Positions 27,403-35,536 of a stretch of 64,000 bases of DNA are shown here, in pieces. The notes beneath the pieces are model-generated. The model searched no databases and was not told the DNA's origin. It worked only from the letters and a program-made list of their open reading frames with translations. Source of the DNA: Candidatus Kuenenia stuttgartensis (GTDB taxonomy: Bacteria > Gemmatimonadota > Gemmatimonadetes > Gemmatimonadales > Gemmatimonadaceae); contig CALQGY020000001.1 in assembly GCA_943330235.2 (NCBI GenBank), forward strand, positions 1 to 64,000, given 5' to 3'. The position numbers and the translations under genes were made by a program. How positions within the stretch are numbered: the first letter of the stretch is position 1; every line of letters starts with the position of its first letter.

Positions 27403-28353
27403 ATGTCCGCTTCCGCGTTGCCCCCCGCACCGGTCCGTCGCGCTGCCTACATCGCGCTGTTCGTGGCCCTCGTGCACATCGTGTTCGGTGCCATTGTCCG
27501 CATTTCCGGCTCAGGCATGGGCTGCGGCGACAATTGGCCCAAGTGCTACGGCTACTGGATTCCCCCGTTTGAACGCATGGACCTCGTGATCGAAGTCATG
27601 CATCGTTATCTGGCGCTGACGCTCTTCGTGTCCATTGCGTGGCTCGTGTTCTCGGCGTGGCGGGCCCGCGGCGACGCGACGGTCGGCGGCAACGGTGGCG
27701 CGTGGAACGGCGCGCGTCTGGCCCTCGCCCTCTGGTTTGCGCCGGCACTGTTCGGCGCGGTCACGGTCTTCACCGGTAACCCGGCGTGGGCCACGGTGGT
27801 GCACAAACTGCTCGCCGCCTCGTTGCTGGCTGTGCTCACGGCCACGGCCATTCGGGCCGGCGGTTTGGGTGGCACGGCCATTCTCGGTCAGACGGGCACG
27901 CGTAAAGCCGTCGGCGGCGCCACCGGCGCCGCGGCGCTGGCGCTGCTGGTGGTGTTGCTGGGCGGACTCACCGCCAAGATCCCGGGCGCGGCCGTTGCCT
28001 GCGCTGGCTTCCCGTTGTGCGGCGAAGGATCGCTGGGCGGCGGCGCCCAGCATGTGCAGCTGACGCATCGCATTCTCGCCTATCTGCTCGTGCTGCATCT
28101 GGGCTCGCTGCCGTTCCTGTTCCGGAAGCGCGGCGAACCGGCCCCCGTACTGCGTGCCGCCTGGATCGGCCTCGGGCTCGGCGTCCTGCAAATTCTGTGG
28201 GCTGGCTGGATGGTCACCGGCGGGTTCCCTGGTGTGGTGCGCTCGCTGCACCAAGCCACCGGCATCTTCATCTGGGTGACGGCGTTCACCATGACGTATC
28301 TCGCGCGCATCGCCGCCGGCCGCACGGTCCTCGCCGCCTCGAGCCCACGCTGA
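27403..28353 (+). CDS. ctaA: Heme A synthase (COX15/CtaA family)
   Basis: Starting at ATG 27403 gives 316 residues; the track start at 26950 is an upstream artefact. The membrane protein oxidises the C8 methyl group of heme O to the formyl group of heme A for aa3-type oxidases. The first extracytoplasmic loop has the Cys pair GMGCGDNWPKCYG and the second half has ACAGFPLCGEG. The four heme-ligand His motifs are present: EVMHRYLAL, VVHKLLA, LTHRILAYL and SLHQATG. About eight helices in two homologous halves match the family. The gene overlaps ctaB by TGATG. Confidence 0.95.
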   Translation: MSASALPPAPVRRAAYIALFVALVHIVFGAIVRISGSGMGCGDNWPKCYGYWIPPFERMDLVIEVMHRYLALTLFVSIAWLVFSAWRARGDATVGGNGGAWNGARLALALWFAPALFGAVTVFTGNPAWATVVHKLLAASLLAVLTATAIRAGGLGGTAILGQTGTRKAVGGATGAAALALLVVLLGGLTAKIPGAAVACAGFPLCGEGSLGGGAQHVQLTHRILAYLLVLHLGSLPFLFRKRGEPAPVLRAAWIGLGLGVLQILWAGWMVTGGFPGVVRSLHQATGIFIWVTAFTMTYLARIAAGRTVLAASSPR

Positions 28354-29288
28354 TGACCAGCATTCCCGTCGATCCGCACGGCGGGGCGCCGACGCCGGTT
28401 CCGCCCGTGAAATCCGAGCCATCGCTGTCGCGTGATCTCGTCACGCTGACGAAGCCGCGCATCATTTCGCTGCTCCTGGTCACCACCATTGCGCCCATGT
28501 ACGCCGCCGGTTCGCCCTCGTGGCTGACGGTGCTGCTGGTGACCATCGGCGGATACCTCATGGCCGGCGGCGCGAACGCCGTGAACATGTACCTCGACCA
28601 TGACATCGATGATGTCATGGCCCGCACGCGCCTGCGCCCCATTCCCAGCGGTCGCATGTCGCGGCAGCAGGTGCTGGCCTTCGGTGTCGCCTGCGCGGCG
28701 TTCGCCACGTGGTTGCTGGCGCAATTTGTGAACGTGCTCACGGCCGGACTCGCGCTCGCCGGGTTCTACTTCTACGTCTTCATCTACACGCGCTGGCTCA
28801 AGCGCTCGTCGCCGCAGAACATCGTCATTGGCGGAGCGGCCGGTGCGTTCCCGCCGTTAGTGGGCTGGGCCGCCGTCACCGGATCGCTGGATATCTCGGC
28901 GCTCTGCCTCTTTCTGATCGTGTTCTACTGGACACCGCCGCACTTCTGGGCGCTGGCCCTGCTCAAGCAGGTGGACTACGGGCGCGCCAAGGTGCCTATG
29001 GCGCCGCTCGTGTGGGGCGAGGCGGAAACGATGAACCAGATGATCTGGTACACCGTCATTCTCATCGTCCTCACGCTGCTCCCAGTACTGTTCGGCGCGT
29101 TCGGCTTCACGTACCTCATCTCGGCCGTAGTCCTGAACATCCTGCTGATGCGCGGCGTGCTCCGCATCCGCAGCGCCGCCAACGCCGGTCAGCCGTGGAC
29201 CGGCCCCGCGTGGTGGGTCTACAAGTACACGTTGCTGTATCTGGCGCTGTTGTTCCTGGCCATGGCAATCGATCGGGCCATTGGCTGA
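28353..29288 (+). CDS. ctaB: Protoheme IX farnesyltransferase (heme O synthase)
   Basis: The 311-residue product starts at ATG 28353, overlapping the ctaA stop; the track start lies inside ctaA. It is a UbiA-superfamily prenyltransferase that adds farnesyl diphosphate to heme B to make heme O, the substrate of CtaA. The first Asp-rich motif is NMYLDHDIDDVMARTRLRPIP and the second region is WTPPHFWALALLKQVDYGRAKVPM, both diagnostic for CtaB/CyoE. Nine helices are predicted. The heme A genes and the heme precursor genes hemBCD 10 kb away show heme-dependent respiration, though no oxidase subunit operon is in the window. Confidence 0.95.
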   Translation: MTSIPVDPHGGAPTPVPPVKSEPSLSRDLVTLTKPRIISLLLVTTIAPMYAAGSPSWLTVLLVTIGGYLMAGGANAVNMYLDHDIDDVMARTRLRPIPSGRMSRQQVLAFGVACAAFATWLLAQFVNVLTAGLALAGFYFYVFIYTRWLKRSSPQNIVIGGAAGAFPPLVGWAAVTGSLDISALCLFLIVFYWTPPHFWALALLKQVDYGRAKVPMAPLVWGEAETMNQMIWYTVILIVLTLLPVLFGAFGFTYLISAVVLNILLMRGVLRIRSAANAGQPWTGPAWWVYKYTLLYLALLFLAMAIDRAIG

Positions 29289-29302
29289 AGAACGGTCCGG
29301 GA

Positions 29303-29412
29303 ACGGCGACGACGTTATAGGCGAAAAGGTGAACGGTGATCGGTTAACGCGCGTTGATTGGGCACGTTTCACTGATCACCGTTCACTTTTTCGCTCATAA
29401 CGTCGTCGCCGT
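29303..29412. repeat. Long inverted repeat between convergent genes (family member A)
   Basis: Arms of about 41 bp (29303-29343 and 29372-29412) match with about four mismatches and enclose a 28-nt loop. The core GTGAACGGTGATC resembles the core of the second long inverted repeat at 38066-38167. It lies between ctaB and the lipoprotein gene, and its right arm reaches the stop of the latter. It probably acts as a bidirectional terminator. Confidence 0.8.
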
Positions 29413-29413
29413 C

Positions 29414-30349
29414 CTACTCCTCGAATTTCATCGTGATTTTCGTATCCACGCCCGACGTCACCCGCAGCACGTGCGTGCGCACGCCGAGTTTTTCCTGCCA
29501 CACCACCAGCGTGTAGCGACCGGGCGGCACCGTCTCGAAGTGGAAACGTCCGTCCGGCTCCGTGATCGCGACGAAGGGATGCGCCGACGCGACAACAAAC
29601 GCGCGAACCCACGGATGGAGATCGTCCCGCACGGCAATCAGTCCCGCCGTGGCGGCGATCGCCTCGGAGGGAACGACCTGACCGGCGTCGTTGAAGAACA
29701 GCGTCGCCCGTACGCGCATCGGCGGGGGCACCTCCGCGAAGCGGAGCCTGGACATCATGGCATCGCGTGAGGTCACCATGAGCGTGCCGCCTACCGCCAT
29801 GCGCTGCACGCGGGGATCGAGCTGGCAACGGTCGAGGGTCAGTTCCGCCCGACGCGGCGCGTCCTGCACCGGCCCCGCCTCGACGCCCAGCAGCCAGACC
29901 ACCGCATTGCCGACGCCCCCATCGCGCGACGGCAGTGGCGAGTCGGTGAAGGGCTTGCAGACGGCCAGATCGTGCGTGGGGGTGATCACGGTATCACCGT
30001 TGGCGACCTTCGCCGATTCGACGCGGCCACTGATCGTCCCCGCGTGCAGCATCGCGGTGTCGCGCGTCGGTCTATACACCGCACCCTCGCCGTTACTGGC
30101 CTGACCTAGCGCGCCGAGGGTGCTATCGCGCGCGGTGCCGGCGGCCGGCGCCCTCGGGGCCGCGGTGTCGCGGCCCCCAAGTTCGCCGGGAACATCAGCA
30201 ATCCGCCCACCCGACGCCGGCGGGTCGGCGCGTTCGCGGCTACACGCGACGAGACTGCCGAGGCTCCCAAGCGCGAGGAGCACGCACCACGTGAAACAAC
30301 GAGAGACGTGTCGGACGGTCACACCGGTGCGCTGGACGGAAAGGCGCAC
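29414..30349 (-). CDS. Putative lipoprotein with carboxypeptidase-regulatory-like C-terminal domain
   Basis: The 311-residue product begins at GTG 30349, 4 bp after the upstream gene's stop. The hydrophobic segment ends in a lipobox-like LGSLVAC (Cys at about 36), so it is probably a lipoprotein. A low-complexity linker (40-95) precedes a cupredoxin-like or Ig-like region with AVCKPFTDSPLPS and GNAVVWLLG. A C-terminal beta-sandwich (about 250-311) reads ITEPDGRFHFETVPPGRYTLVVWQEKLG, typical of carboxypeptidase-regulatory-like domains. Similar proteins are usually of unknown role. No catalytic residues are apparent. It is likely co-transcribed with the M24 peptidase gene. Confidence 0.75.
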   Translation of the reverse strand: MRLSVQRTGVTVRHVSRCFTWCVLLALGSLGSLVACSRERADPPASGGRIADVPGELGGRDTAAPRAPAAGTARDSTLGALGQASNGEGAVYRPTRDTAMLHAGTISGRVESAKVANGDTVITPTHDLAVCKPFTDSPLPSRDGGVGNAVVWLLGVEAGPVQDAPRRAELTLDRCQLDPRVQRMAVGGTLMVTSRDAMMSRLRFAEVPPPMRVRATLFFNDAGQVVPSEAIAATAGLIAVRDDLHPWVRAFVVASAHPFVAITEPDGRFHFETVPPGRYTLVVWQEKLGVRTHVLRVTSGVDTKITMKFEE

Positions 30350-30353
30350 TCGG

Positions 30354-31538
30354 TCAGACGACGATCAAATCGCGCTGCGGCGCGCCGCTCGGCGTCACGA
30401 GCAACGCCTCGTCACCGACGAAGCAGTTCACTTCGCTCCGCACACCCAGCTCGCCGGGGATGTAGATCCCGGGCTCGATCGAAAACCCGACGCCCGGAAT
30501 GAGCAGCCGGTCATCACGCGATTCGAGGTTATCGATTTGCGGACCCGACCCATGCAGCTCGCGCGAGTCGATGCTGTGTCCCGTGCGGTGCCAGAACTGC
30601 GGTCCGAAGCCGCGCGCCGTGATGACCGCACGCGCCGCATCGTCCGCTTCACCGCCATGTACCGGCGCGCCGGCGGCGATCCGTGCCGTCAAGAGGTCAA
30701 GCGCCGCATCACGGGCGTCACGCACCGCCTCCCAAATCGTGACCGCGCGCGCAGAGGGCGCCCCGATGGAGCCCATCCACGTCTGGTCGGCATACACACC
30801 GCCCGACTGCTCGCGGGCCCACAAATCCACCAGCAGCAGATCCCCCTGCACAATGACGCGAGGCGTCGCCGCGGAGGGCGCGTAGTGCGGGTTGGCCGCA
30901 TTTTCCGAGGCGGCCACGTCGGGGCCGTGATCGGTGGTCAGCCCCGCACGCGCGAACGCATCGAGAATGCGCTGCTGCAGGACGTGTTCCTCGATAGGCG
31001 TCCCGGCGGCCACCATGGCTCCCGCATGTGCGATGGCCTCGAGCGCGATGGCCTTGATATGCTCCGCGGCCCGCAGATGGGACGCGAGCTGCGGCGCGGT
31101 CCAGGTGGCGTACACATGCGAGACCAAGTCGGCCGAACTGACCACCGTCGCACCGGTTGCCCGCACCATTTCCAGCACGCCCGCCGGAATACGATCGAGA
31201 TACGGAATGGCGTCGCCGGCGGAGTATTCCATCGCCACGCGCTTGCCCGCGACCAGCGCGTGCAGCTCATGCTCCAGCGCCTGCCACCCACTGTAGACGC
31301 GCAACGGCCACGCGGTCGGCCACTGGGCCCACGGCCCCGGCTCGATCGCGTGCTGGATGCCAATCGGCGTCCCCTCACGCGGAATGAACGCGAAGACGCG
31401 ACGCGACACGAGGCCGTCGAAACCCAGCAGCCCATGCGCGATCGCATTGGTGCCGCGGAAATCGTACAGCAGCCAGCCATCAAGCCCGGCGTCGGCGATC
31501 AGACGCTGCAGGCGGGGGAGCATGTCAGGAGTCAGCAT
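30354..31538 (-). CDS. M24-family metallopeptidase (Xaa-Pro aminopeptidase-like)
   Basis: The 394-residue product has a creatinase-like N-domain (about 1-150) and a pita-bread M24 catalytic domain (about 160-390). The dinuclear metal ligands expected for the family can be followed: Asp residues in LLVDLWAREQSGGVYADQTW, His in FWHRTGHSID, Glu in FSIEPGIYIPG, and Glu in GVRSEVNCFVG. M24 enzymes of this type usually release N-terminal residues next to proline. Substrate preference cannot be assigned. The next gene downstream starts 4 bp after its stop. Confidence 0.9.
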   Translation of the reverse strand: MLTPDMLPRLQRLIADAGLDGWLLYDFRGTNAIAHGLLGFDGLVSRRVFAFIPREGTPIGIQHAIEPGPWAQWPTAWPLRVYSGWQALEHELHALVAGKRVAMEYSAGDAIPYLDRIPAGVLEMVRATGATVVSSADLVSHVYATWTAPQLASHLRAAEHIKAIALEAIAHAGAMVAAGTPIEEHVLQQRILDAFARAGLTTDHGPDVAASENAANPHYAPSAATPRVIVQGDLLLVDLWAREQSGGVYADQTWMGSIGAPSARAVTIWEAVRDARDAALDLLTARIAAGAPVHGGEADDAARAVITARGFGPQFWHRTGHSIDSRELHGSGPQIDNLESRDDRLLIPGVGFSIEPGIYIPGELGVRSEVNCFVGDEALLVTPSGAPQRDLIVV

Positions 31539-31593
31539 GAGCGGCGAGGCGAGAGGACAAGCAACCAGCGGAATCGATCAGCGGCACCAACGA

Positions 31594-32277
31594 TCAGCGG
31601 CGACGCCACTCGGCGCGCCACTGACACTGCGCATCGCCACGCGAGCGGCACAACACATGTTCGACCGACCCGTCGGCGTCGGCCAACACATGCAACGCCT
31701 CGCGAAAGGCGGCCTCGTACAGTCCGCACCCGGCGCCGCGCGGCGCCGCATCGGCGGACACCGGCGCGGTCACTTCGAGCAGCAACGAGCTCCCATGACG
31801 GACGAGGGTGGCATCCATGTAGCGCTTCGCGATGTGCCGCAAATGCCGCAGCGCGATGGGGCGCCCGATGAGGGCGGGCAGCGAGCGCGCGGCCGTACGA
31901 CTCGCCGCACCGATGGTGGCGATCGATGCCCGTGCCCACCGACGGCCGGCCTCGCGAAACGCCAAGTCCGCGTCGGGACGTCGGCCAATGAGTCGCGCCA
32001 GCGCCAGCACTTCGTCGTACGTCACCCGCTGTTGCCGGCGCACGGCGTCTTGATAGCGCCGAATCTGCAACAGGACCGTCTCGCTCAGCCCGAGCCGCTT
32101 GTTGCGCAGCTCATGCACCAGCTCGGCATCAAGCTCCGCTTCCGGCGTGTCGATGGCCTTCACGGCCTCCAACAGGGCCAGGGGCAGACGTGCGTCAAGC
32201 AGGCCACCGGCGAGCGCGAGCGCCGGCATGCCGTGGGTCGCAGCCCGCGTTCCTAAGTCATCAGTCAGGGAAGACAC
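31594..32277 (-). CDS. V4R-like (4-vinyl reductase-type) ligand-binding domain protein
   Basis: The C-terminal region (last about 120 residues) ends GCGLYEAAFREAL...VEHVLCRSRGDAQCQWR, the pattern of the V4R domain found in BchJ and in sensors of hydrophobic ligands. Its conserved Cys-x-x-x-Gly-x-x-x-Cys end is present. The N-terminal half is helical and unassigned. The track ORF starts at 32448, but its first 55 residues include a 14-bp tandem repeat, so I use GTG 32277; ATG 32229 is also possible. No other bacteriochlorophyll gene is nearby, so a photosynthetic role is not supported. The function is unknown. Confidence 0.6.
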   Translation of the reverse strand: MSSLTDDLGTRAATHGMPALALAGGLLDARLPLALLEAVKAIDTPEAELDAELVHELRNKRLGLSETVLLQIRRYQDAVRRQQRVTYDEVLALARLIGRRPDADLAFREAGRRWARASIATIGAASRTAARSLPALIGRPIALRHLRHIAKRYMDATLVRHGSSLLLEVTAPVSADAAPRGAGCGLYEAAFREALHVLADADGSVEHVLCRSRGDAQCQWRAEWRRR

Positions 32278-32380
32278 AACTGGCGAAGCTAACGAGTCGC
32301 CGCCTACCGCAACAAGCGGCGCGTCCGTCTTTTCCGCTCGGAGGTGCACTCGTTTCGGTCGAGTGTGGTTCGGCGTGTGC

Positions 32381-32436
32381 CGATGGCCGCGACGCGATGG
32401 CCGCGACGCGACGGCCGCGACGCGATGGCCGCGACG
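32381..32436. repeat. Four 14-bp tandem repeats in an intergenic region
   Basis: Four head-to-tail copies of CGATGGCCGCGACG (one with T to C) lie in the 296-bp gap between the V4R-like gene (minus) and the zinc-finger gene (plus). Apart from this array the gap holds nothing I can assign. Confidence 0.85.
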
Positions 32437-32573
32437 CATGCAGGTCACGCGATGTCGTCTATTGCGCGCCCGTGGTCCCGACTGCAGCGTGCGGATATGT
32501 CGTCATGATCGCCGAGCCCGGTGGTCCCGCCCCCAGCGTTCCGTTTACTCCTTCTTCGCGAGCTCGTCCCGAC

Positions 32574-32822
32574 GTGAGTCGCTGTGTCCACGTTCAACGG
32601 CACCTTGAGGCAACGGCGCCCGGGCCCGCTCCAGACCATGCGCAACCGATCTGGATTCGCGCACACCTGCAGGCGTGCCGTCAGTGCCGAGAGGAGCGCC
32701 TCGAGCGCGCTATGCTGACCCGCGTGAAGGCCGCGGCCAACGGCGAGGCGCTGACGGGCTGCGCGAGCGTCGCCCTCCGGGCACGCGTGAAGCACATCTT
32801 CGCACGCGCCCTCTCCCGCTGA
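32574..32822 (+). CDS. Small zinc-finger protein resembling an anti-sigma (ZAS) domain
   Basis: From GTG 32574 the product is 82 residues: MSRCVHVQRHLEA, then IRAHLQACRQCREERL, then a helical tail ending LRARVKHIFARAL. The His-x3-Cys-x2-Cys element and the Cys/His pair at the N-terminus match the plan of zinc-binding anti-sigma domains. The longer track ORF (from 32190) runs through the intergenic repeat and is unlikely; ATG 32505 is an alternative start. No ECF sigma gene is adjacent, which is unusual for an anti-sigma factor. The assignment rests on motif spacing only. Confidence 0.5.
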   Translation: MSRCVHVQRHLEATAPGPAPDHAQPIWIRAHLQACRQCREERLERAMLTRVKAAANGEALTGCASVALRARVKHIFARALSR

Positions 32823-32846
32823 GCGCCGCACCAAGCACGCGCCGGC

Positions 32847-33665
32847 ATGCACGACATCGCTCCGTGGTCAGTCGCGATCCTACTCACCGCGGCTATCGTC
32901 ATCGCCGCATGGCGTAGCGGCAGCCTTGCCGGGAATGGCGCGGTCGCGGCGCTGCTGATTGGCCTGGTCGCGCTCCGCGTCCAGTGGAGCTGGGGCGCGT
33001 TTCTTCTCGCCTGGTTTGTGCTCGCGAGCCTCCTCTCCAGAATCGGGCGAGCGCGCAAAGCGGTCCGAACGGCCGGCGTCGTCGCCAAAGGCGATCGGCG
33101 TGACGCCCGCCAGGTGCTCGCGAACGGCGGCGTGTTCGCGCTCTGCGGCGCCGGGGTATATAGCGCCCTCGCCATCGGATTCCCCGCCGACACCACCGTG
33201 CTCACGACCGCCGCCGCCGCGGCCCTCGCCGCGGCCGGTGCGGACACCTGGGCCACCGAAGTCGGGACGCTCGTGGGCGGTACCCCGTGGTCCGTTCGAG
33301 AGGCCCGACGCGTCCCAGTTGGCACGTCAGGCGCGATCACCGCCAGCGGCACGCTCGGCGCGCTCTTCGGTGGCGTGGCCATCGCCGGCATCGCGGTGGC
33401 CGTCGGCATGCTGCCAGCGGCCAACGTCATCGCGGTCGCCATCGGCGGATTTGTCGGGGCGTTGGCCGATACGGTCGTTGGCGCGTGGTGGCAGGAGCAG
33501 CGCACATGCGCCGCCTGTGGACAGTCCACGGAGTGTCTCGTGCACCGCTGCGGCGCGACCACGGTTCGGGTGCGCGGCGTGGCGGGACTCGACAATGACC
33601 TCGTGAATGGGATCTGCACGGTCGTCGGGGCCGCCGTCGCGACCGCGATCGCCCTCGCGCGCTAA
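32847..33665 (+). CDS. DUF92-family membrane protein (VTE6-like)
   Basis: The 272-residue protein has about six hydrophobic segments. It carries the DUF92/TIGR00297 signatures GDRRDARQVLANGGVFALCG (about 85-105), ADTWATEVGTLVGGTPW (about 132-148) and VPVGTSGAITASGTLGALFGG (about 155-175). A late Cys/His-rich loop reads CAACGQSTECLVHRCG. The plant member VTE6 is a phytyl-phosphate kinase; bacterial members are mostly uncharacterised. It starts 24 bp after the zinc-finger gene and ends 76 bp before a geranylgeranyl-reductase-like gene, a neighbourhood consistent with isoprenoid chemistry, though that link is inference. Confidence 0.85.
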   Translation: MHDIAPWSVAILLTAAIVIAAWRSGSLAGNGAVAALLIGLVALRVQWSWGAFLLAWFVLASLLSRIGRARKAVRTAGVVAKGDRRDARQVLANGGVFALCGAGVYSALAIGFPADTTVLTTAAAAALAAAGADTWATEVGTLVGGTPWSVREARRVPVGTSGAITASGTLGALFGGVAIAGIAVAVGMLPAANVIAVAIGGFVGALADTVVGAWWQEQRTCAACGQSTECLVHRCGATTVRVRGVAGLDNDLVNGICTVVGAAVATAIALAR

Positions 33666-33741
33666 ACGTCTGGGCCGGCTCCCGAACACGTCACGGCCCG
33701 TTCGGGATCGGTTCGTGCGATTTCGGCGTTAAGTTCTTCGT

Positions 33742-35076
33742 ATGACTGACGCCACGCTCCCCCGTGCCACGCAAGTGCTCATTGTCGGAGGCGGTCCTGC
33801 GGGCTCGTCGACCGCGTGGCACTGCGCGACGCTCGGGCTGGACGTGCTGCTCCTCGACCGCGCGCAGTTCCCGCGCGCGAAACCCTGCGCCGAGTACGTG
33901 AGCCCAGAGGGCGCCCGCATTCTCTCGGCGATGGGCGCCCTCGAGACCCTCGAAGCCGCGGCCGCGCCACTCAGTGGCATGGTCGTGCATGCCCCCTCTG
34001 GCGACCGTATCCACGGCGAATTTGTCGCACAGCATGGATTCCGCGGCTTCCGCGATCGCGGGCTGGGCATTCGCCGCGAAGTCCTCGATACCGTGCTGCT
34101 CGACCGCGCGCGCGCCGCGGGCGTGCAGGTCGTCGAAGGCGCCAAGATCGACGATGTGCTGCGGGATCACACCGGACGGGCCTGCGGCGTCCGCGTGCGT
34201 ACGAGCGCAGGTCTGAGCGATCTGACCGCGTCGTTGGTCATCGGCGCGGATGGGCTGCGTTCGGTCGTCTCACGACGCCTCGGCCTCGCGCACGTGTCGC
34301 GCTGGCCGCGGCGCGTCGCGTTCGTCGCGCACTATCGCGGCGTCAGCGGGGTGGGTGCGCTGGGAGAGATGCACGTCGCGGCCGACGGGTATGTCGGACT
34401 CGCGGCCGTCGGTGATGGGATCACGAATGTGGCGCTGGTGGTGCCGGTGGCTCAGGCACGCGAGATGACCGGTTCCCCCGAGGCGTTCCTCACCGCGTGG
34501 CTGGCCCGCCGCGAGACGCTGGCGCCCCGCTTTGCGCTCGCGGAACGCGTGTCGCCGGTCCGCGCCACCGGCCCCTTCGCGTCGCGCGCGAAGCGCCCCT
34601 ACAGCGCCGGTGCGGCGCTGGTGGGCGACGCCGCCGACTTCTACGACCCATTCACCGGCGAGGGGATCTTCGCCGCCCTGCGCGGCGGCGAGCTGCTGGC
34701 GCCCTTCGCAGCCGACGCGGTGCACGCGTCGTCGCGCGGTGACGCCGCCGCCGAACGCCGAGCGCTGGCGGCCTACGCCCGTGCGCGGCACGACACCTTC
34801 GCCGGCAAATGGCGTGTCGAAAAACTCATCGGCACCGCCGTCGCCGTTCCCGCGTTGATGAATGCAGCCGCTCGCGTGCTTGGGCGCGATCGCACCCTCG
34901 CGGATTTGCTCATCGGCGTCACGGGCGACTTTGTCCCGGCCTCCGCGGTCCTGTCCCCTCGCACGCTCCTGCGGGTGGCCGTCGGTATCGCGGGCGCGTT
35001 GATACGCGGGGCGGCGCACGCCGCCCCAGTCCTTCCGAATTCCCCGTCTGCCTCTCGGCATGCCCATAGATCCTGA
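33742..35076 (+). CDS. Geranylgeranyl-reductase-family FAD-dependent oxidoreductase
   Basis: The 444-residue flavoprotein has the dinucleotide-binding start VLIVGGGPAGSSTAWHCATLGLDVLLLDR (about 11-39), then FPRAKPCAEYVSPEG, a geranylgeranyl reductase/halogenase-like motif. The second FAD motif LVGDAADFYDPFTGEGIFAALRGG is near residue 294. Family members reduce isoprenoid double bonds or hydroxylate aromatic/polyketide rings. The reductase gene that follows overlaps its stop by 17 bp and could supply reduced flavin. It leads a five-gene operon ending in a ketosynthase, which points to tailoring of a polyketide or quinone-like product rather than to chlorophyll or archaeal-type lipid synthesis. 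Confidence 0.85.
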   Translation: MTDATLPRATQVLIVGGGPAGSSTAWHCATLGLDVLLLDRAQFPRAKPCAEYVSPEGARILSAMGALETLEAAAAPLSGMVVHAPSGDRIHGEFVAQHGFRGFRDRGLGIRREVLDTVLLDRARAAGVQVVEGAKIDDVLRDHTGRACGVRVRTSAGLSDLTASLVIGADGLRSVVSRRLGLAHVSRWPRRVAFVAHYRGVSGVGALGEMHVAADGYVGLAAVGDGITNVALVVPVAQAREMTGSPEAFLTAWLARRETLAPRFALAERVSPVRATGPFASRAKRPYSAGAALVGDAADFYDPFTGEGIFAALRGGELLAPFAADAVHASSRGDAAAERRALAAYARARHDTFAGKWRVEKLIGTAVAVPALMNAAARVLGRDRTLADLLIGVTGDFVPASAVLSPRTLLRVAVGIAGALIRGAAHAAPVLPNSPSASRHAHRS

Positions 35077-35536
35077 ACTGTTTCGCGCCGTGCTCGGGCG
35101 CTTCGCCACCGGCATCACCGTCATCACCGCCCGCGACCTCGACGGGCGCGATCACGGCATGACGGTCAGCGCGTTTTCCTCGCTCAGCCTCAGTCCGCCG
35201 CTGGTCCTCATGTGCATCGGCAACGAGGCCACCATGGCTCCGGTCATGCGCACGGCGGACACCTTCGCGGTGTCGGTGCTTGGCGACGACCAGGAAGCAC
35301 TCAGCCGCCGCTTCTCGGGCCGCCTTGACGACCGGTTCGCCGATCTCACGGTGGATCGCGGCCCGCTCGGCAATGCGTGGCTCAACGACGCGCTCGCCAC
35401 GATGGAATGCCGCATCGTGGCGCGCCATCCGGCTGGTGATCACGTCATCGTCGTGGGCGAAGTGCACGCCGGCGCCACGCGCGATGGACGCCCCCTGCTC
35501 TACTACCGCGGCGGCTACGCGCATCTCGAACGCTGA
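35060..35536 (+). CDS. Flavin reductase-like FMN-binding protein
   Basis: The 158-residue product has the split-barrel flavin reductase fold. It begins FRAVLGRFATGITVITARD, continues HGMTVSAFSSLSLSPPLVLMCIG (the FMN-binding strand-turn that opens every member), and ends VVGEVHAGATRDGRPLLYYRGGYAHL. Such enzymes use NAD(P)H to make free FMNH2 or FADH2 for a partner monooxygenase. The overlap with the preceding flavoprotein gene suggests that pairing. The ATG start fits the family N-terminus. Confidence 0.9.
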   Translation: MPIDPELFRAVLGRFATGITVITARDLDGRDHGMTVSAFSSLSLSPPLVLMCIGNEATMAPVMRTADTFAVSVLGDDQEALSRRFSGRLDDRFADLTVDRGPLGNAWLNDALATMECRIVARHPAGDHVIVVGEVHAGATRDGRPLLYYRGGYAHLER

